A DNA stretch of 64,000 nt from Vreelandella arcis (GCF_900103865.1 NZ_FNII01000010.1:1-64000); one strand, 5' to 3'. Shown: positions 25,695 through 35,180, numbered from the stretch's first letter. The notes: generated by a model from the letters alone, not told the origin. Numbers and translations are program-made.

Positions 25695-26609
25695 ATGGAA
25701 CATCATCATGGTCATCACCCCATTGACCCAACCTCTGGCGATCGACGGGTGACCATTTCTATCTGGGCCAACGGGCTATTGACCATCGCTCAGATTATCG
25801 GCGGTATTCTAGCGGGAAGCCTCTCGCTCATTGCGGATGCGCTGCATAATTTTTCCGACATGGCCGCACTGGTGATTGCGTTTGCTGCTCGCAAGATAGC
25901 TAGGCGACCGGCAGATGCAGAGATGACGTTTGGCTATGGCCGAATTGAAATTGTGGCAGCGCTGGTTAACTACACCACATTAATTCTTGTTGGCGTTTAT
26001 CTGATTTACGAAGGTGCCATGCGCATGATCGACCCGCCGGAGATTCAAGGTTGGGTGATCGTGCTGATAGGCGGTGTGGCGCTCGTCGTTGATACACTTA
26101 CGGCGTTCCTCACGTGGTCAATGCAAAAAAACAGCGTCAATATTCGCGCGCTGTTTCTGCATAACCTGTCCGATGCGTTTGCCTCTGTCGCGGTGATCAT
26201 CGGTGGTTCACTTATCCTGCTGTACGATATGCGCTGGGTAGACCCGGCGATTACGATCGGTATTGCGCTGTACATCCTCTATCTCGCCTTTTCCGAGATT
26301 GGCGGCCCGATTCGTACACTGATGCTAGGTTCACCACCCGATATAGACGGCCAGGCGGTAATTGACGCCGTGCGTGGTGTCGATGGCGTTATGGATGTTC
26401 ATCACGTTCATTTATGGCAAATGCAAGAAAACGCCCCAGCTCTTGACTGCCACGTAGTGGTGACCGAAGCAGGCTGGCAGCATCTCGAGACGATTAAGGC
26501 CGATATCAAGATGCGACTTCGCGAGCACTTCGACATAGCCCACTCTACCTTGGAGTTTGAGCACATTGACCACATACATGAAGAGGCCACTCTCTATGGG
26601 CATGGATAA
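25695..26609 (+). CDS. Cation diffusion facilitator family transporter
   Basis: A 304-residue CDF protein with six membrane segments. The metal site is LIADALHNFSDM in helix 2 (HxxxD) and LFLHNLSDAFASV in helix 5. The N-terminus is histidine-rich (MEHHHGHHPID) and the C-terminal cytoplasmic domain includes VDGVMDVHHVHLWQM and FEHIDHIHEE. It probably exports zinc, cadmium or cobalt by proton exchange. The ATG at 25695 follows GTGAGGATACGC. It is monocistronic and ends before a strong palindrome. Confidence 0.93.
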   Translation: MEHHHGHHPIDPTSGDRRVTISIWANGLLTIAQIIGGILAGSLSLIADALHNFSDMAALVIAFAARKIARRPADAEMTFGYGRIEIVAALVNYTTLILVGVYLIYEGAMRMIDPPEIQGWVIVLIGGVALVVDTLTAFLTWSMQKNSVNIRALFLHNLSDAFASVAVIIGGSLILLYDMRWVDPAITIGIALYILYLAFSEIGGPIRTLMLGSPPDIDGQAVIDAVRGVDGVMDVHHVHLWQMQENAPALDCHVVVTEAGWQHLETIKADIKMRLREHFDIAHSTLEFEHIDHIHEEATLYGHG

Positions 26610-26658
26610 CCTCCGGTTATGCCATGGACGTATAGATGCTCACACTTACCCTATTTGT

Positions 26659-26702
26659 CGCCAATGTCAGTGTTGGGTCGACCCAACACTGACGATGTGG
26701 CG
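26659..26702. repeat. Perfect 28-base palindrome within a 44-base dyad
   Basis: Bases 26666-26693 read identically on both strands (centre GTCGAC), and CGCCA / TGGCG outside extend the dyad to 26659-26702. A second 8-bp repeat, GCGTAGTG / CACTACGC (26700-26707 and 26730-26737), follows. It lies between the convergent CDF and CocE-like genes, where a bidirectional mRNA 3'-end structure is expected. There is no T-run. Confidence 0.75.
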
Positions 26703-26761
26703 TAGTGAACCAATTACCGTTACTGGATGCACTACGCGGAAGGTTGGCTGAAAACCGACCC

Positions 26762-28804
26762 TCAAACAAGATCGCGGGGGATTTCCTCGTCCCAGCTCTT
26801 GGCAAAGACCCGGCTATCGCCCTCAAAGGCGTCTAGCGTGGCGCGTAAGCGAAAGTTGTGCGCATCCGAGGTCATCAAGGTGCGGGTCACGCTGCGTACC
26901 ATCCAGTCGCCGCGGCGAAAGCTGCGTTCCCATTCGGTCCAGCCGCTCAGACTGTCATAGTTGCCGTACGAATAGGTGTAGCGCTCGGTCACCCGAGACG
27001 ACAGCTCAAGGTCAATGTCATCAATCCGGAAAGTGCCTTCGTCATTGATCACTTCGAGGGTGGTCTGATCCTTGGCCAGATCACGGATGACCCGCCAGGC
27101 TTCCTGGCTTGGCTGGATCAGGGTGACCGCAAGCGGTGGGGCGGCTTCCGGCGGGGCGAACGCGGGCAGCGCGGCCTCTTCCTCGGGTTGGGGCTCGCGG
27201 CTTGGCAGGATCAGGCGACAGCCGGCTGGATGCACTGTGAGCTTGACGGGCTCTGGCGACGGCCAGGCAAGCGGCCAGTAACTGGTCGAGAGCGAGAGCC
27301 GAATGGCGTTACCCACCGGAAAGTTTTGCGCGATGTGTTTAAGCAATACACGCACACGATAACGCTTGCCAGGCTCCAAAGGCTCGGGAAACTCATCACT
27401 GTCGCGGTGAGTCAGGTTAAGCAGCCCATAGGAGATCCTGGTCGCCTTGTCATCTTGTGCGATGTCGCTGAGCCTAATCGCCACCATCGCGACGGGCTGG
27501 TCGGCTTCGATGTCGAGTTCGACAACGGGCTGCCCGCAAATCTCAATGTCCTGTTCGAGTCGCGCTGTCTGGAAGATCAGCGAGCCGCCATCATCTTCGC
27601 GTTGATCATGGGGCAGATCAGGTGGCGCATTATAGGAACACCACTTACCGGCATAGAGCCCGACCGACAGTGGCGAGCGTATGGAGAGAGGAACATCGCC
27701 ATCCGTTACAGCACTATCTGAGCCCTGCGAGGTAGGCAAAAGGTCATGACCGCTGGTGAGGCGAAAGTGGGTCGGCTCGATCCGCGGAGATGGCCAGTTG
27801 GGTTCAGAAACCCAGCGCCCGGGTCGTTCCTCGTAGCGGGCAGATGGGGGCACCGAATCCTGCATCCATACACGCAGCATCGGCTCGTCCATGATGCCCG
27901 TCTCCTTACCCTTCAACCAATAGTCCCACCAGCGCAACGATTCCTGTAAAAAGCCGATGGCCGGGCCCGGAACGCCAAGATGGGGATACTTGTGCGACCA
28001 GGGGCCAACCAAGCCTTTGCGTGGCACGTCGAGCCCCTCCAGCAGTCGGAACACGGCATTGCAGTAGCCATCGGCCCAGCCGCTAACCGCATAGACGGGG
28101 CAACGGATGCGCGAGAAGTCCTCGCAGACCGAGCCATGTTTCCAGTAGTCGTCGCGGCGTTGATGCTTAAGCCAGGTGGACAGCCACAGCCCGCTGCCCT
28201 CAAGGCGCTCTTGCCACATTTCCCGCCAGCGCTCACCAACCAGCTGCGGGTCGGGGGGGCAGGTATTGCCATCGAACATGGTCGAGGCCCATGAAAGATT
28301 GTCGCCGAGTAGGCAGCCTCCCATGTGGTGGACATCATCGGCATAGCGATCATCGGTCGAGCACAGCGTGATCACGGCCTTTAGCTCGGGCGGTTGCAGT
28401 GCTGCAATTTGCAGACCATTGAACCCGCCCCAGGAAATGCCGACCATGCCGACATCACCGGTACACCAGGCTTGCTGACCCAGCCATTGCAGGATTTCGA
28501 CGCCATCGTCGAGTTCCTGTTGCAAGTATTCGTCGGTCAGCACCCCGTCCGATTCGCCGCTGCCGCGGATATCTACCCGCACCCCGGCATAGCCATGGCC
28601 CGCCCAGTAGGTGTGCGTTTGTACGTCGCGCATCGCCGTCAGGTCGCGCTTGCGATACGGCAGGTACTCGAGGATGGCTGGCACCGGGTCGCTTTCGGCA
28701 TCTACTGGGCGCCAGATACGGATGGCAAGCCTGCAGCCATCGGCTAGGGTGATCCAATCTTCCTCTTCCTGCACCTGGCGGGGCAAATCGCTGACGATAT
28801 GCAT
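26762..28804 (-). CDS. CocE/NonD (S15-type) alpha/beta hydrolase
   Basis: A 680-residue hydrolase. The N-terminal alpha/beta domain has YLPYRKRD, VRVDIRGSGESDG and the nucleophile GISWGGFNG. A cap follows, then the aspartate/histidine part (SGWADGYCNAVFRLLEGL, GPWSHKYPH), and a C-terminal jelly-roll domain (from about residue 370). CocE relatives cleave esters or X-Pro and acyl-amide bonds. No signal peptide is seen. The ATG at 28804 follows AAAAAGGGAAC. The gene is downstream of an ATP-grasp gene, 60 bases away and on the same strand, divergent from the cyanophycin operon. A role with that enzyme is inferred from position only. Confidence 0.88.
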   Translation of the reverse strand: MHIVSDLPRQVQEEEDWITLADGCRLAIRIWRPVDAESDPVPAILEYLPYRKRDLTAMRDVQTHTYWAGHGYAGVRVDIRGSGESDGVLTDEYLQQELDDGVEILQWLGQQAWCTGDVGMVGISWGGFNGLQIAALQPPELKAVITLCSTDDRYADDVHHMGGCLLGDNLSWASTMFDGNTCPPDPQLVGERWREMWQERLEGSGLWLSTWLKHQRRDDYWKHGSVCEDFSRIRCPVYAVSGWADGYCNAVFRLLEGLDVPRKGLVGPWSHKYPHLGVPGPAIGFLQESLRWWDYWLKGKETGIMDEPMLRVWMQDSVPPSARYEERPGRWVSEPNWPSPRIEPTHFRLTSGHDLLPTSQGSDSAVTDGDVPLSIRSPLSVGLYAGKWCSYNAPPDLPHDQREDDGGSLIFQTARLEQDIEICGQPVVELDIEADQPVAMVAIRLSDIAQDDKATRISYGLLNLTHRDSDEFPEPLEPGKRYRVRVLLKHIAQNFPVGNAIRLSLSTSYWPLAWPSPEPVKLTVHPAGCRLILPSREPQPEEEAALPAFAPPEAAPPLAVTLIQPSQEAWRVIRDLAKDQTTLEVINDEGTFRIDDIDLELSSRVTERYTYSYGNYDSLSGWTEWERSFRRGDWMVRSVTRTLMTSDAHNFRLRATLDAFEGDSRVFAKSWDEEIPRDLV

Positions 28805-28864
28805 GACGTTGTTCCCTTTTTCGTGGCTGTATTTCTTATGATTAATGCCCGCCAAGAGAACGCG

Positions 28865-30166
28865 TCAACCGACGATATCCTCAAACGCGAAATGTAGCTG
28901 CTCGGCAAGTCGTGCGTAGTTTTCTTCCAGCGCGACGTCGTCGTCTGCGCCCATCCATACGTAAGCCAGGGCAAAACTGTAGCTGTCTTGCTCGGGCAGG
29001 GATGACAAGCGCGTACCAACCTCGACCTGAAGCGTGATCGTGGTGCCGGGGAAGGCTTGCTGGAGTGTCTCGATCTCCTCGGCGCTGGGAACCTGGCTGA
29101 CGGTAGCATCAGTGAAGAAGACGCGATAGAAGTATTTCGCGGCGACCTTGAAGGCGCCTTGGCGGTAAGGCATGTCGGGCAACTTGCCCAGTGCCAGATC
29201 CACCGTTATTTGCTGATGGCTGACCCCATCGACTTTTTCGAACATGTCGCAATGCGATTGCGCTACGCGGGTGTTGATCTCAAGCAGCCAGATGCGATCC
29301 TGCACTTCGTCCCAGTAGTATTCGATGTTGAAAGCCGCATTGTCGTAGCCAATGTGGGCCATGATGGTACGCGTCAACTCTCGCATTTTTTCCTGAATAT
29401 GAGCGGGCAGTAGCGACGGATAGCGATAAGATAAAAAGCTCAGCACTTGCGGATAGCGAATCGAATCGACAATGCCGTAAGGCACAACATCACCTTCGAA
29501 TACATAGCCTTCCACCGTACATTGCCACCCACCGATTATCTCTTCCGCCATGCAGTGTCCGCCATCGACCAGGCGTACGTCGTCAGGCAAATTGGCGTGC
29601 TCAAGTACGTAATTGAAAGGCTCTGAAATCGTCCCGATGTCTTCACACAACCGCGCGACGGCATGGGCGAAGTCTTCTGGGCTTTCGATGCGGAAGCCCA
29701 GGCGAGAGCCGGACGATTTGATGGGTTTGACGAAAAATGGGAAATACAGCCCTGCTTCCCCAATATGCTGAAGTGCCTGGGCATCGAAGGGATCAAAGGC
29801 GGTAAAGCGGGGGATATAATCGGCAATCACCTCGTGCTGAACGCGCCGGCTCCAATACTTGTGTTCGCATTTGAGCAAACTTTCGAGACTGGTCGTGCGC
29901 GTACCCAGTCGCTTACAGAGCAGCGGCAGCATGGTCGAGACGGGAAAATCCATGTAGCCGACGACGGCATCGATAGGCTCGCCAAATCCTTTCAGTTGGG
30001 TTTCGGCTCGGGACAGCATGTCTTCGATAGGAAAGATCTCCGTCTCATTGACTTCAGCGGGCTCGATCACGCCATGAAATCGATAATTCTCAGCCCCACG
30101 TATATGCTCAAGTCGTTGACGATTAGGTTCATCCAGCCCGACTACAAAAATATTCCTAATGCTCAT
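28865..30166 (-). CDS. ATP-grasp ligase-like protein of unknown substrate
   Basis: A 433-residue protein. The N-terminal pre-ATP-grasp part carries AVVGYMDFPVSTMLPLLCKRLG. The ATP-grasp core has FVKPIKSSGSRLGF (nucleotide-binding lysine), a hinge near MAEEIIGGWQCTVEGYV, and the metal-binding end WLLEINTRVAQSHCDMFEKV. A C-terminal extension of about 90 residues follows. These enzymes join a carboxylate to an amine using ATP. The ATG at 30166 is preceded by CCAGGAGGCGATC. It is divergent from cphB with a 342-base shared region and precedes a hydrolase gene. A link to cyanophycin or dipeptide metabolism is possible but unproven. Confidence 0.82.
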   Translation of the reverse strand: MSIRNIFVVGLDEPNRQRLEHIRGAENYRFHGVIEPAEVNETEIFPIEDMLSRAETQLKGFGEPIDAVVGYMDFPVSTMLPLLCKRLGTRTTSLESLLKCEHKYWSRRVQHEVIADYIPRFTAFDPFDAQALQHIGEAGLYFPFFVKPIKSSGSRLGFRIESPEDFAHAVARLCEDIGTISEPFNYVLEHANLPDDVRLVDGGHCMAEEIIGGWQCTVEGYVFEGDVVPYGIVDSIRYPQVLSFLSYRYPSLLPAHIQEKMRELTRTIMAHIGYDNAAFNIEYYWDEVQDRIWLLEINTRVAQSHCDMFEKVDGVSHQQITVDLALGKLPDMPYRQGAFKVAAKYFYRVFFTDATVSQVPSAEEIETLQQAFPGTTITLQVEVGTRLSSLPEQDSYSFALAYVWMGADDDVALEENYARLAEQLHFAFEDIVG

Positions 30167-30320
30167 GATCGCCTCCTGGCGCAAACTTGTCTGGCAGCAG
30201 TCCTCACCGCTGAGGGGCAGCGGGTAGCCGGCAGGGTGTAGCACTTAACCTGTCCTGCGTTCGGTCAGGACTTAGGGAAGGCCACTGATCGAAGCATAGC
30301 GGCTTATCGTTGTTGAGTAG

Positions 30321-30354
30321 TAGATTAAATGTGCGCGAGAGCAAATTTAATCTA
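30321..30354. promoter_or_regulatory. Interrupted inverted repeat in the ATP-grasp/cphB divergent promoter region
   Basis: TAGATTAAAT and ATTTAATCTA are perfect 10-base inverted repeats separated by 14 bases, near the middle of the 342-base gap between the divergent genes. The arrangement suits binding of a dimeric regulator that co-controls both sides. Nothing else in the gap is recognisable. Confidence 0.45.
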
Positions 30355-30508
30355 GCCCCCTTAAGAGGCATTATTAAGCTGGCTTGGGTGGTAACCAACT
30401 GTTATAAGTGAAGGGTCGGGTTCAACATTATCATCGCGCGATACAAAATTGCCGGTCTCGGTAATCCTTTAGTGTCCCTCTAAAGCGTCGCTGGGCGACG
30501 AAAGGAAT

Positions 30509-31363
30509 ATGACCCCACCCATTTTCTCGGCATCCGGCCACCTCGTTGCTATCGGCGGTGCCGAGGACAGAACCTCTGATCTCGAGATCCTCAAGAAGGT
30601 TTTCGTCCTAGCCCCTGAGGGCAACCAAGAGGTCGCGGTCATTGCCACGGCCAGCGGCATCCCCGACCAGGTTCTGCCTGAATACGAAGCGGCCTTCTTT
30701 CGCTTGGGCGCGAGCCAGGTTCATTGCCTGGATATCCGCGACCGTCAACAGGCAACCGATGCCGAGACGGTACGTCTGATCGAACAAAGCGGCACCATCT
30801 TTTTTACCGGTGGTGACCAACTGCGCTTGACCAATGTGCTGGGTGGCTCGCCGGTTCTGACGGCCATCCGCAAGCGCCTTGAAGACGGCGCTGTCGTGGC
30901 GGGAACCAGTGCAGGTGCCGCGGCCATGCCCGGCACGATGATCTATAATGGTTCGGCAGCCGACGCTCTGCGTAAGGGCGCCGTTAACATGACCTTTGGC
31001 CTGGGTTTCGTCGATAACCTGATCATCGATAGCCACTTTCTTGAGCGCGGGCGCTTTACGCGGCTGATGGAGGTTGGCGCCAGCAATCCGGAACACCTAG
31101 GCGTGGGCTTGGGTGAGGATGCCGGTGTGATCATCCATCCCCACGGCATTTTAGAAGCCATCGGTCCGGGGCATGTCATCCTCATTGATAGCCGGGATCT
31201 GGCAAGTTCGAACATTGCCGACCTCGCCATGGGTGAGCCTGTGGCCGTCGAGCACATGATCCTCCATGCGCTGGTCAGCGGCCATGGGTACGATATCGAT
31301 GCACGGCGCTATCTCGTTGCCGACGAACTCAGCGCCATTCTGCCAGGGAGGCACGCACAATGA
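30509..31363 (+). CDS. cphB: Cyanophycinase
   Basis: A 284-residue serine peptidase of family S51 that cuts cyanophycin (multi-L-arginyl-poly-L-aspartate) to beta-Asp-Arg dipeptides. It has GHLVAIGGAEDR, FTGGDQLRLTNVLGG, the nucleophile elbow AGTSAGAAAMPG (Ser134), and GLGFVDNLIIDSHFLERGRFTRL, all typical of CphB. No leader peptide is present, so it acts on intracellular granules. The ATG follows GAAAGGAAT. It overlaps cphA by four bases (ATGA), so degradation and synthesis enzymes are made together. Confidence 0.95.
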   Translation: MTPPIFSASGHLVAIGGAEDRTSDLEILKKVFVLAPEGNQEVAVIATASGIPDQVLPEYEAAFFRLGASQVHCLDIRDRQQATDAETVRLIEQSGTIFFTGGDQLRLTNVLGGSPVLTAIRKRLEDGAVVAGTSAGAAAMPGTMIYNGSAADALRKGAVNMTFGLGFVDNLIIDSHFLERGRFTRLMEVGASNPEHLGVGLGEDAGVIIHPHGILEAIGPGHVILIDSRDLASSNIADLAMGEPVAVEHMILHALVSGHGYDIDARRYLVADELSAILPGRHAQ

Positions 31364-33996
31364 ATATCCTCGATCATCGGGCCTTACGGGGTCCGAATTA
31401 CTACAGCCGTTATCCGGCCATTTTCATGCGGCTGGACATTGGTGAGCTTGAGGAGCGGCCGAGCGATACCGTCCCCGGTATCGTCGAGCGGCTGACGACA
31501 CTGCTACCAACTCTGCAGGAGCACCGCTGCTCGGTGGGCCGCCCCGGTGGGTTTCTGGAACGGCTCGAGCGTGGCACCTGGGCAGGCCACGTGGTAGAAC
31601 ACGTCGCGATCGAACTACAGAACCTGATCGGCTTTTCGGTGGGCTACGGCAAGACGGTCGACTCCTACGAAACCGGCATCTATAACGTTGTCTACCGTTA
31701 CCGGGACGAAGCCTGTGGTTTGGCGGCTGGCGTCGAGTCAGTCGACCTCGTCGTCCGGCTCTTTAATGGCGACGAAATTGATATCTCATCCATCATCACC
31801 CGCCTCAAGGAGGTGCGTGATGCCCATATGCTCGGCCCCTCTACGGCGGCCATTGTCGATGCCGCCACCCGACGTGGCATTCCCCATACTCGCTTGAGCG
31901 AGGAAAACAGCTATATCCAGTTCGGTCACGGCCACCGGCAGCAGCGTATTCAAGCGACGGTGACCGGCCATACCGACCTGATCGGCTTCGGCATCGCTGA
32001 CGACAAGGAGTGGACCAAGCAGGTACTCGGCGATGCCGGGATTCCGGTACCCCGAGGGTGGTCGTGCAGTTCGTTCGACGAGGCGCTGGAGGCCGCCCGC
32101 GATATCGGCTATCCCGTCGCGGTCAAACCAGTCATCGGCAACCATGGCCGCGGAGTGAGCACCAACATCGAGGACGATCAGGCGCTGAATGATGCCTTCG
32201 ATATTGCCTCTCATCGCAATCCGTCGGTGATCGTCGAGCAGTATATTCGCGGCGAAGACCACCGTCTGTTGGTCATCGATGGCAAGCTCGTGGCCGCCGC
32301 GAGACGCCGTCCGGCGCATGTGGTCGGCGATGGGCAAGCCACGTTGCAGGCGCTGGTCGACGTGGAAAACCGCGACCCGCGTCGCGGCATCGGCCACGAG
32401 AACCTGCTGACCCAGATCCAGTTGGACGAACAATCGCTACGGCTGATCGGTCAGCAGAACCTGACCCTGCAGAGCGTGATTCCGGCCGGCGAGATGGTTT
32501 TCCTCAAGCCGACGGCGAACCTCAGCACCGGGGGCACGGCCACGGACGTCACCGACGATGTCCATCCGGAGGTGCGCTACGCAGCGGAGCGCATCGCGCG
32601 GCTGGTGGGGCTCGATATCATTGGCATCGACCTGCTCGCCGAGACCCTGACTCGGCCCCTGGAAGAGCAGTCCGCCGCGGTGGTCGAGGTCAATGCCGGC
32701 CCTGGTTTTCGTATGCACATCTCGCCCACTCACGGGGAGGGCCGCGATGTGGGTCGCCCGGTGATCGACATGCTGTACCCCGACAGCGAGACCACCGGGC
32801 GCATTCCCATCGCGGCGGTCACCGGCACCAACGGCAAGACCACCACGGTGCGCCTGCTCTCGCACGTGCTGCGCCAGGCGGGACGCAACGTCGGCATGGC
32901 TTGCACCGGGGCCATTGAGGTCGACAACCACGTGATTATGCGCGGTGACTACAGCGGCCCCCAGGCGGCCGCGATCGTGTTGCGCGAGCCCACGGTTGAG
33001 TGCGCCGTACTGGAAGTCGCTCGCGGTGGCATTATGCGCCGTGGACTAGGCTTCGATGAGTGCGACGTGGGCGTGCTGCTCAATATCGCCAGCGACCATC
33101 TGGGCGAGCACGACATCCATACGCTGGATGAATTGGCGCGCTGCAAGACGGTAGTCATTGATGCCGTAAGCAAGAGCGGCACCGCCGTGCTCAATGCCGA
33201 CGATCCCAGAGTGCTGGAAGGCCAGGAGTGGGCTCGGGGTGAGATCATCTTCTTCACCCTGGATCCCAACTCCCGCCCCGTCCGTCAGCATGTCCGCGAC
33301 CAAGGCGTTGCCTTTACCGTCAACAACGAGCGCATCGTGATGCGCCAGGGCCATGTTGAGGCCGAAGTGATCCCGGTGGTGGACGTGCCGATTACCTTCG
33401 AAGGCCATGCGCGCTTTAATGTTGCCAACGCCCTGGCGGCGAGTGCCGCCGCCTATGCGCTGGGGCTGTCTATCGCCGACATCCAGATGGGCTTACAGAC
33501 CTTCCACCCCACGCCAGGCCAGAATCCGGGCCGCACCAACCTCATCGACGCCGACGGCATGAAGGTGCTGATCGACTACGGACACAATGTGCCGGCGCTT
33601 GAGGCCTTAAGCGAACTGGTCGGCTGCATTCCGGCCCGCCGACGGATTAGCGTCGCCAGTGCCCCAGGCAACCGCCGCGACGAGGATCTGTTCACGCTGG
33701 GCACCCTGCTTGCCAAGATGCACGACGTGGTTTTCATCTACGAAACCGATGCCCGCGGACGCACCCCCGGTGAAGCAGCCCGCCTATTGCGCGAAGGGGC
33801 TGAGTCGGTATCGGATGCCTGCCGGGTCGAAGTCATCATGGAAGAGCAGCAGGCCGTGGATCGGGCCTTCGATGAGGCAAGCGAAGGCGATCTGCTGGTG
33901 TTGCTGATCGACGACGTCGAGGGCGCCATTGAGCGTATCAGAGGGCGCCGTTTCCGGTCAGCAGCCGCCACGACGCCAGACGGTGAGTTGCCATGA
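31360..33996 (+). CDS. cphA: Cyanophycin synthetase
   Basis: An 878-residue two-ATP-site enzyme that adds aspartate to the backbone and arginine to each side chain. Domains are an N-terminal CphA-specific domain (1-160), an ATP-grasp domain (about 215-480; QRIQATVTGHTDLIG, AVKPVIGNHGRGVS, VVEVNAGPGFRMH) and a Mur-ligase-like domain with P-loop TGTNGKTTT (about 488-496) and LEVARGGIMRRGLGF. The length matches CphA1, not the shorter CphA2 that recycles dipeptide. It overlaps cphB upstream and iadA downstream by ATGA junctions. Substrates come from arginine and aspartate pools, perhaps helped by the amino acid importer nearby. Confidence 0.96.
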   Translation: MNILDHRALRGPNYYSRYPAIFMRLDIGELEERPSDTVPGIVERLTTLLPTLQEHRCSVGRPGGFLERLERGTWAGHVVEHVAIELQNLIGFSVGYGKTVDSYETGIYNVVYRYRDEACGLAAGVESVDLVVRLFNGDEIDISSIITRLKEVRDAHMLGPSTAAIVDAATRRGIPHTRLSEENSYIQFGHGHRQQRIQATVTGHTDLIGFGIADDKEWTKQVLGDAGIPVPRGWSCSSFDEALEAARDIGYPVAVKPVIGNHGRGVSTNIEDDQALNDAFDIASHRNPSVIVEQYIRGEDHRLLVIDGKLVAAARRRPAHVVGDGQATLQALVDVENRDPRRGIGHENLLTQIQLDEQSLRLIGQQNLTLQSVIPAGEMVFLKPTANLSTGGTATDVTDDVHPEVRYAAERIARLVGLDIIGIDLLAETLTRPLEEQSAAVVEVNAGPGFRMHISPTHGEGRDVGRPVIDMLYPDSETTGRIPIAAVTGTNGKTTTVRLLSHVLRQAGRNVGMACTGAIEVDNHVIMRGDYSGPQAAAIVLREPTVECAVLEVARGGIMRRGLGFDECDVGVLLNIASDHLGEHDIHTLDELARCKTVVIDAVSKSGTAVLNADDPRVLEGQEWARGEIIFFTLDPNSRPVRQHVRDQGVAFTVNNERIVMRQGHVEAEVIPVVDVPITFEGHARFNVANALAASAAAYALGLSIADIQMGLQTFHPTPGQNPGRTNLIDADGMKVLIDYGHNVPALEALSELVGCIPARRRISVASAPGNRRDEDLFTLGTLLAKMHDVVFIYETDARGRTPGEAARLLREGAESVSDACRVEVIMEEQQAVDRAFDEASEGDLLVLLIDDVEGAIERIRGRRFRSAAATTPDGELP

Positions 33997-35180
33997 GGCC
34001 CGCCGAACCCCAGGAGAACCGGCTGCTGACCCTGTTGCGGGTCGGCCGCATCTATGCGCCGGAGCCTCTAGAGGCGAACGATATCCTGTTCGCCGACGGC
34101 CGCATCGCCGCCCTGGGGCGTGATCTCGAGATCCCGGCGGGCTGGCCGGTGCGGGTCGTGGAGGCGCGACATCTTACCGCCGTGCCCGCCTTTATCGATC
34201 AGCACGTCCACGTGACCGGCGGTGGGGGCGAGGGCGGATGCGGTACCCGCTGTCCGGAAATCACCGCCTACGAGATCGCCTCGATGGGTATCGGCACGGT
34301 GGTGGGGGTGCTGGGCACTGACAGCATCAGCCGTTCTCCGGCCGACCTGCTGGCCAAGGTGCGCGGGCTCAGGGCCGAGGGTATTTCGGCGTTCATGTAT
34401 ACCGGTGCCTACCGTGTCCCGCCGCCCACGCTGACCGGCGACCTTCAGCGCGATCTGGCCTGGATTCCTGAGGTCATCGGCCTGGGCGAACTCGCCATCT
34501 CGGACCATCGCTCGAGCCAGCCGCGCCAGGATGAAGTCGAACGGATCGTTAGCGATACCCGGGTGGGCGCCATGCTGGCCGGCAAGCTAGGCATATGCCA
34601 CTTCCACCTGGGCGATGGCAAGCGGGGACTTGAGCCACTGCGGCGATTGCTCTCCGAGACCGAGATTCCCGCCGAGCAAGTGATTCCCACTCACGTGAAC
34701 CGCCATCGCGACCTGCTCGAGGAGGCCGCCGACTACGCGCTGACCTTCGACGCCAACGTGGATGTAACCGCTTTCGACGACGCCGACGAAGACGATTTGA
34801 GTGGCTTCGGAGCAGTGTCGCGGTTACTCCGCCGCGGTGTCCCCGTCGAGCGCATCACCATGAGTTCTGATTGCAACGGCAGCCTGCCCGAATTCGACGA
34901 TAGGGGCGCCTATATCGGCATGCGGGTGGCGGGCAATACCACCCTTATCGCTGACTGGCAGCGACTGGTACGCGAGGAGGTGTTGCCCCTGGAGCAGGCG
35001 CTGGGCCTGATTTCGGGAAACGTGGCCCGAGTGCTCGGTTTACACGCAAGCAAAGGACGCTTGGCTATCGGCTTTGATGCCGATGTGACGCTACTCGACA
35101 GCGAGCTCCAGCCGCAGCAGACGTTCGTGGCGGGCAAATGTGTCTATGACGCGAGTCGCACAGAACGCTCACCACCTTGA
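33993..35180 (+). CDS. iadA: Isoaspartyl dipeptidase
   Basis: A 395-residue metallo-amidohydrolase. The metal ligands are in FIDQHVHVTGGGGEGG. GLGELAISDHRSSQP is the region after the barrel residues, HVNRH supplies another histidine, and the terminal aspartate is in MSSDCNGSLPEFD. It hydrolyses beta-aspartyl dipeptides and here would split beta-Asp-Arg released by CphB into aspartate and arginine, completing cyanophycin use. Its start overlaps the cphA stop by four bases. The N-terminus is slightly longer than in E. coli IadA. Confidence 0.94.
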   Translation: MRPAEPQENRLLTLLRVGRIYAPEPLEANDILFADGRIAALGRDLEIPAGWPVRVVEARHLTAVPAFIDQHVHVTGGGGEGGCGTRCPEITAYEIASMGIGTVVGVLGTDSISRSPADLLAKVRGLRAEGISAFMYTGAYRVPPPTLTGDLQRDLAWIPEVIGLGELAISDHRSSQPRQDEVERIVSDTRVGAMLAGKLGICHFHLGDGKRGLEPLRRLLSETEIPAEQVIPTHVNRHRDLLEEAADYALTFDANVDVTAFDDADEDDLSGFGAVSRLLRRGVPVERITMSSDCNGSLPEFDDRGAYIGMRVAGNTTLIADWQRLVREEVLPLEQALGLISGNVARVLGLHASKGRLAIGFDADVTLLDSELQPQQTFVAGKCVYDASRTERSPP

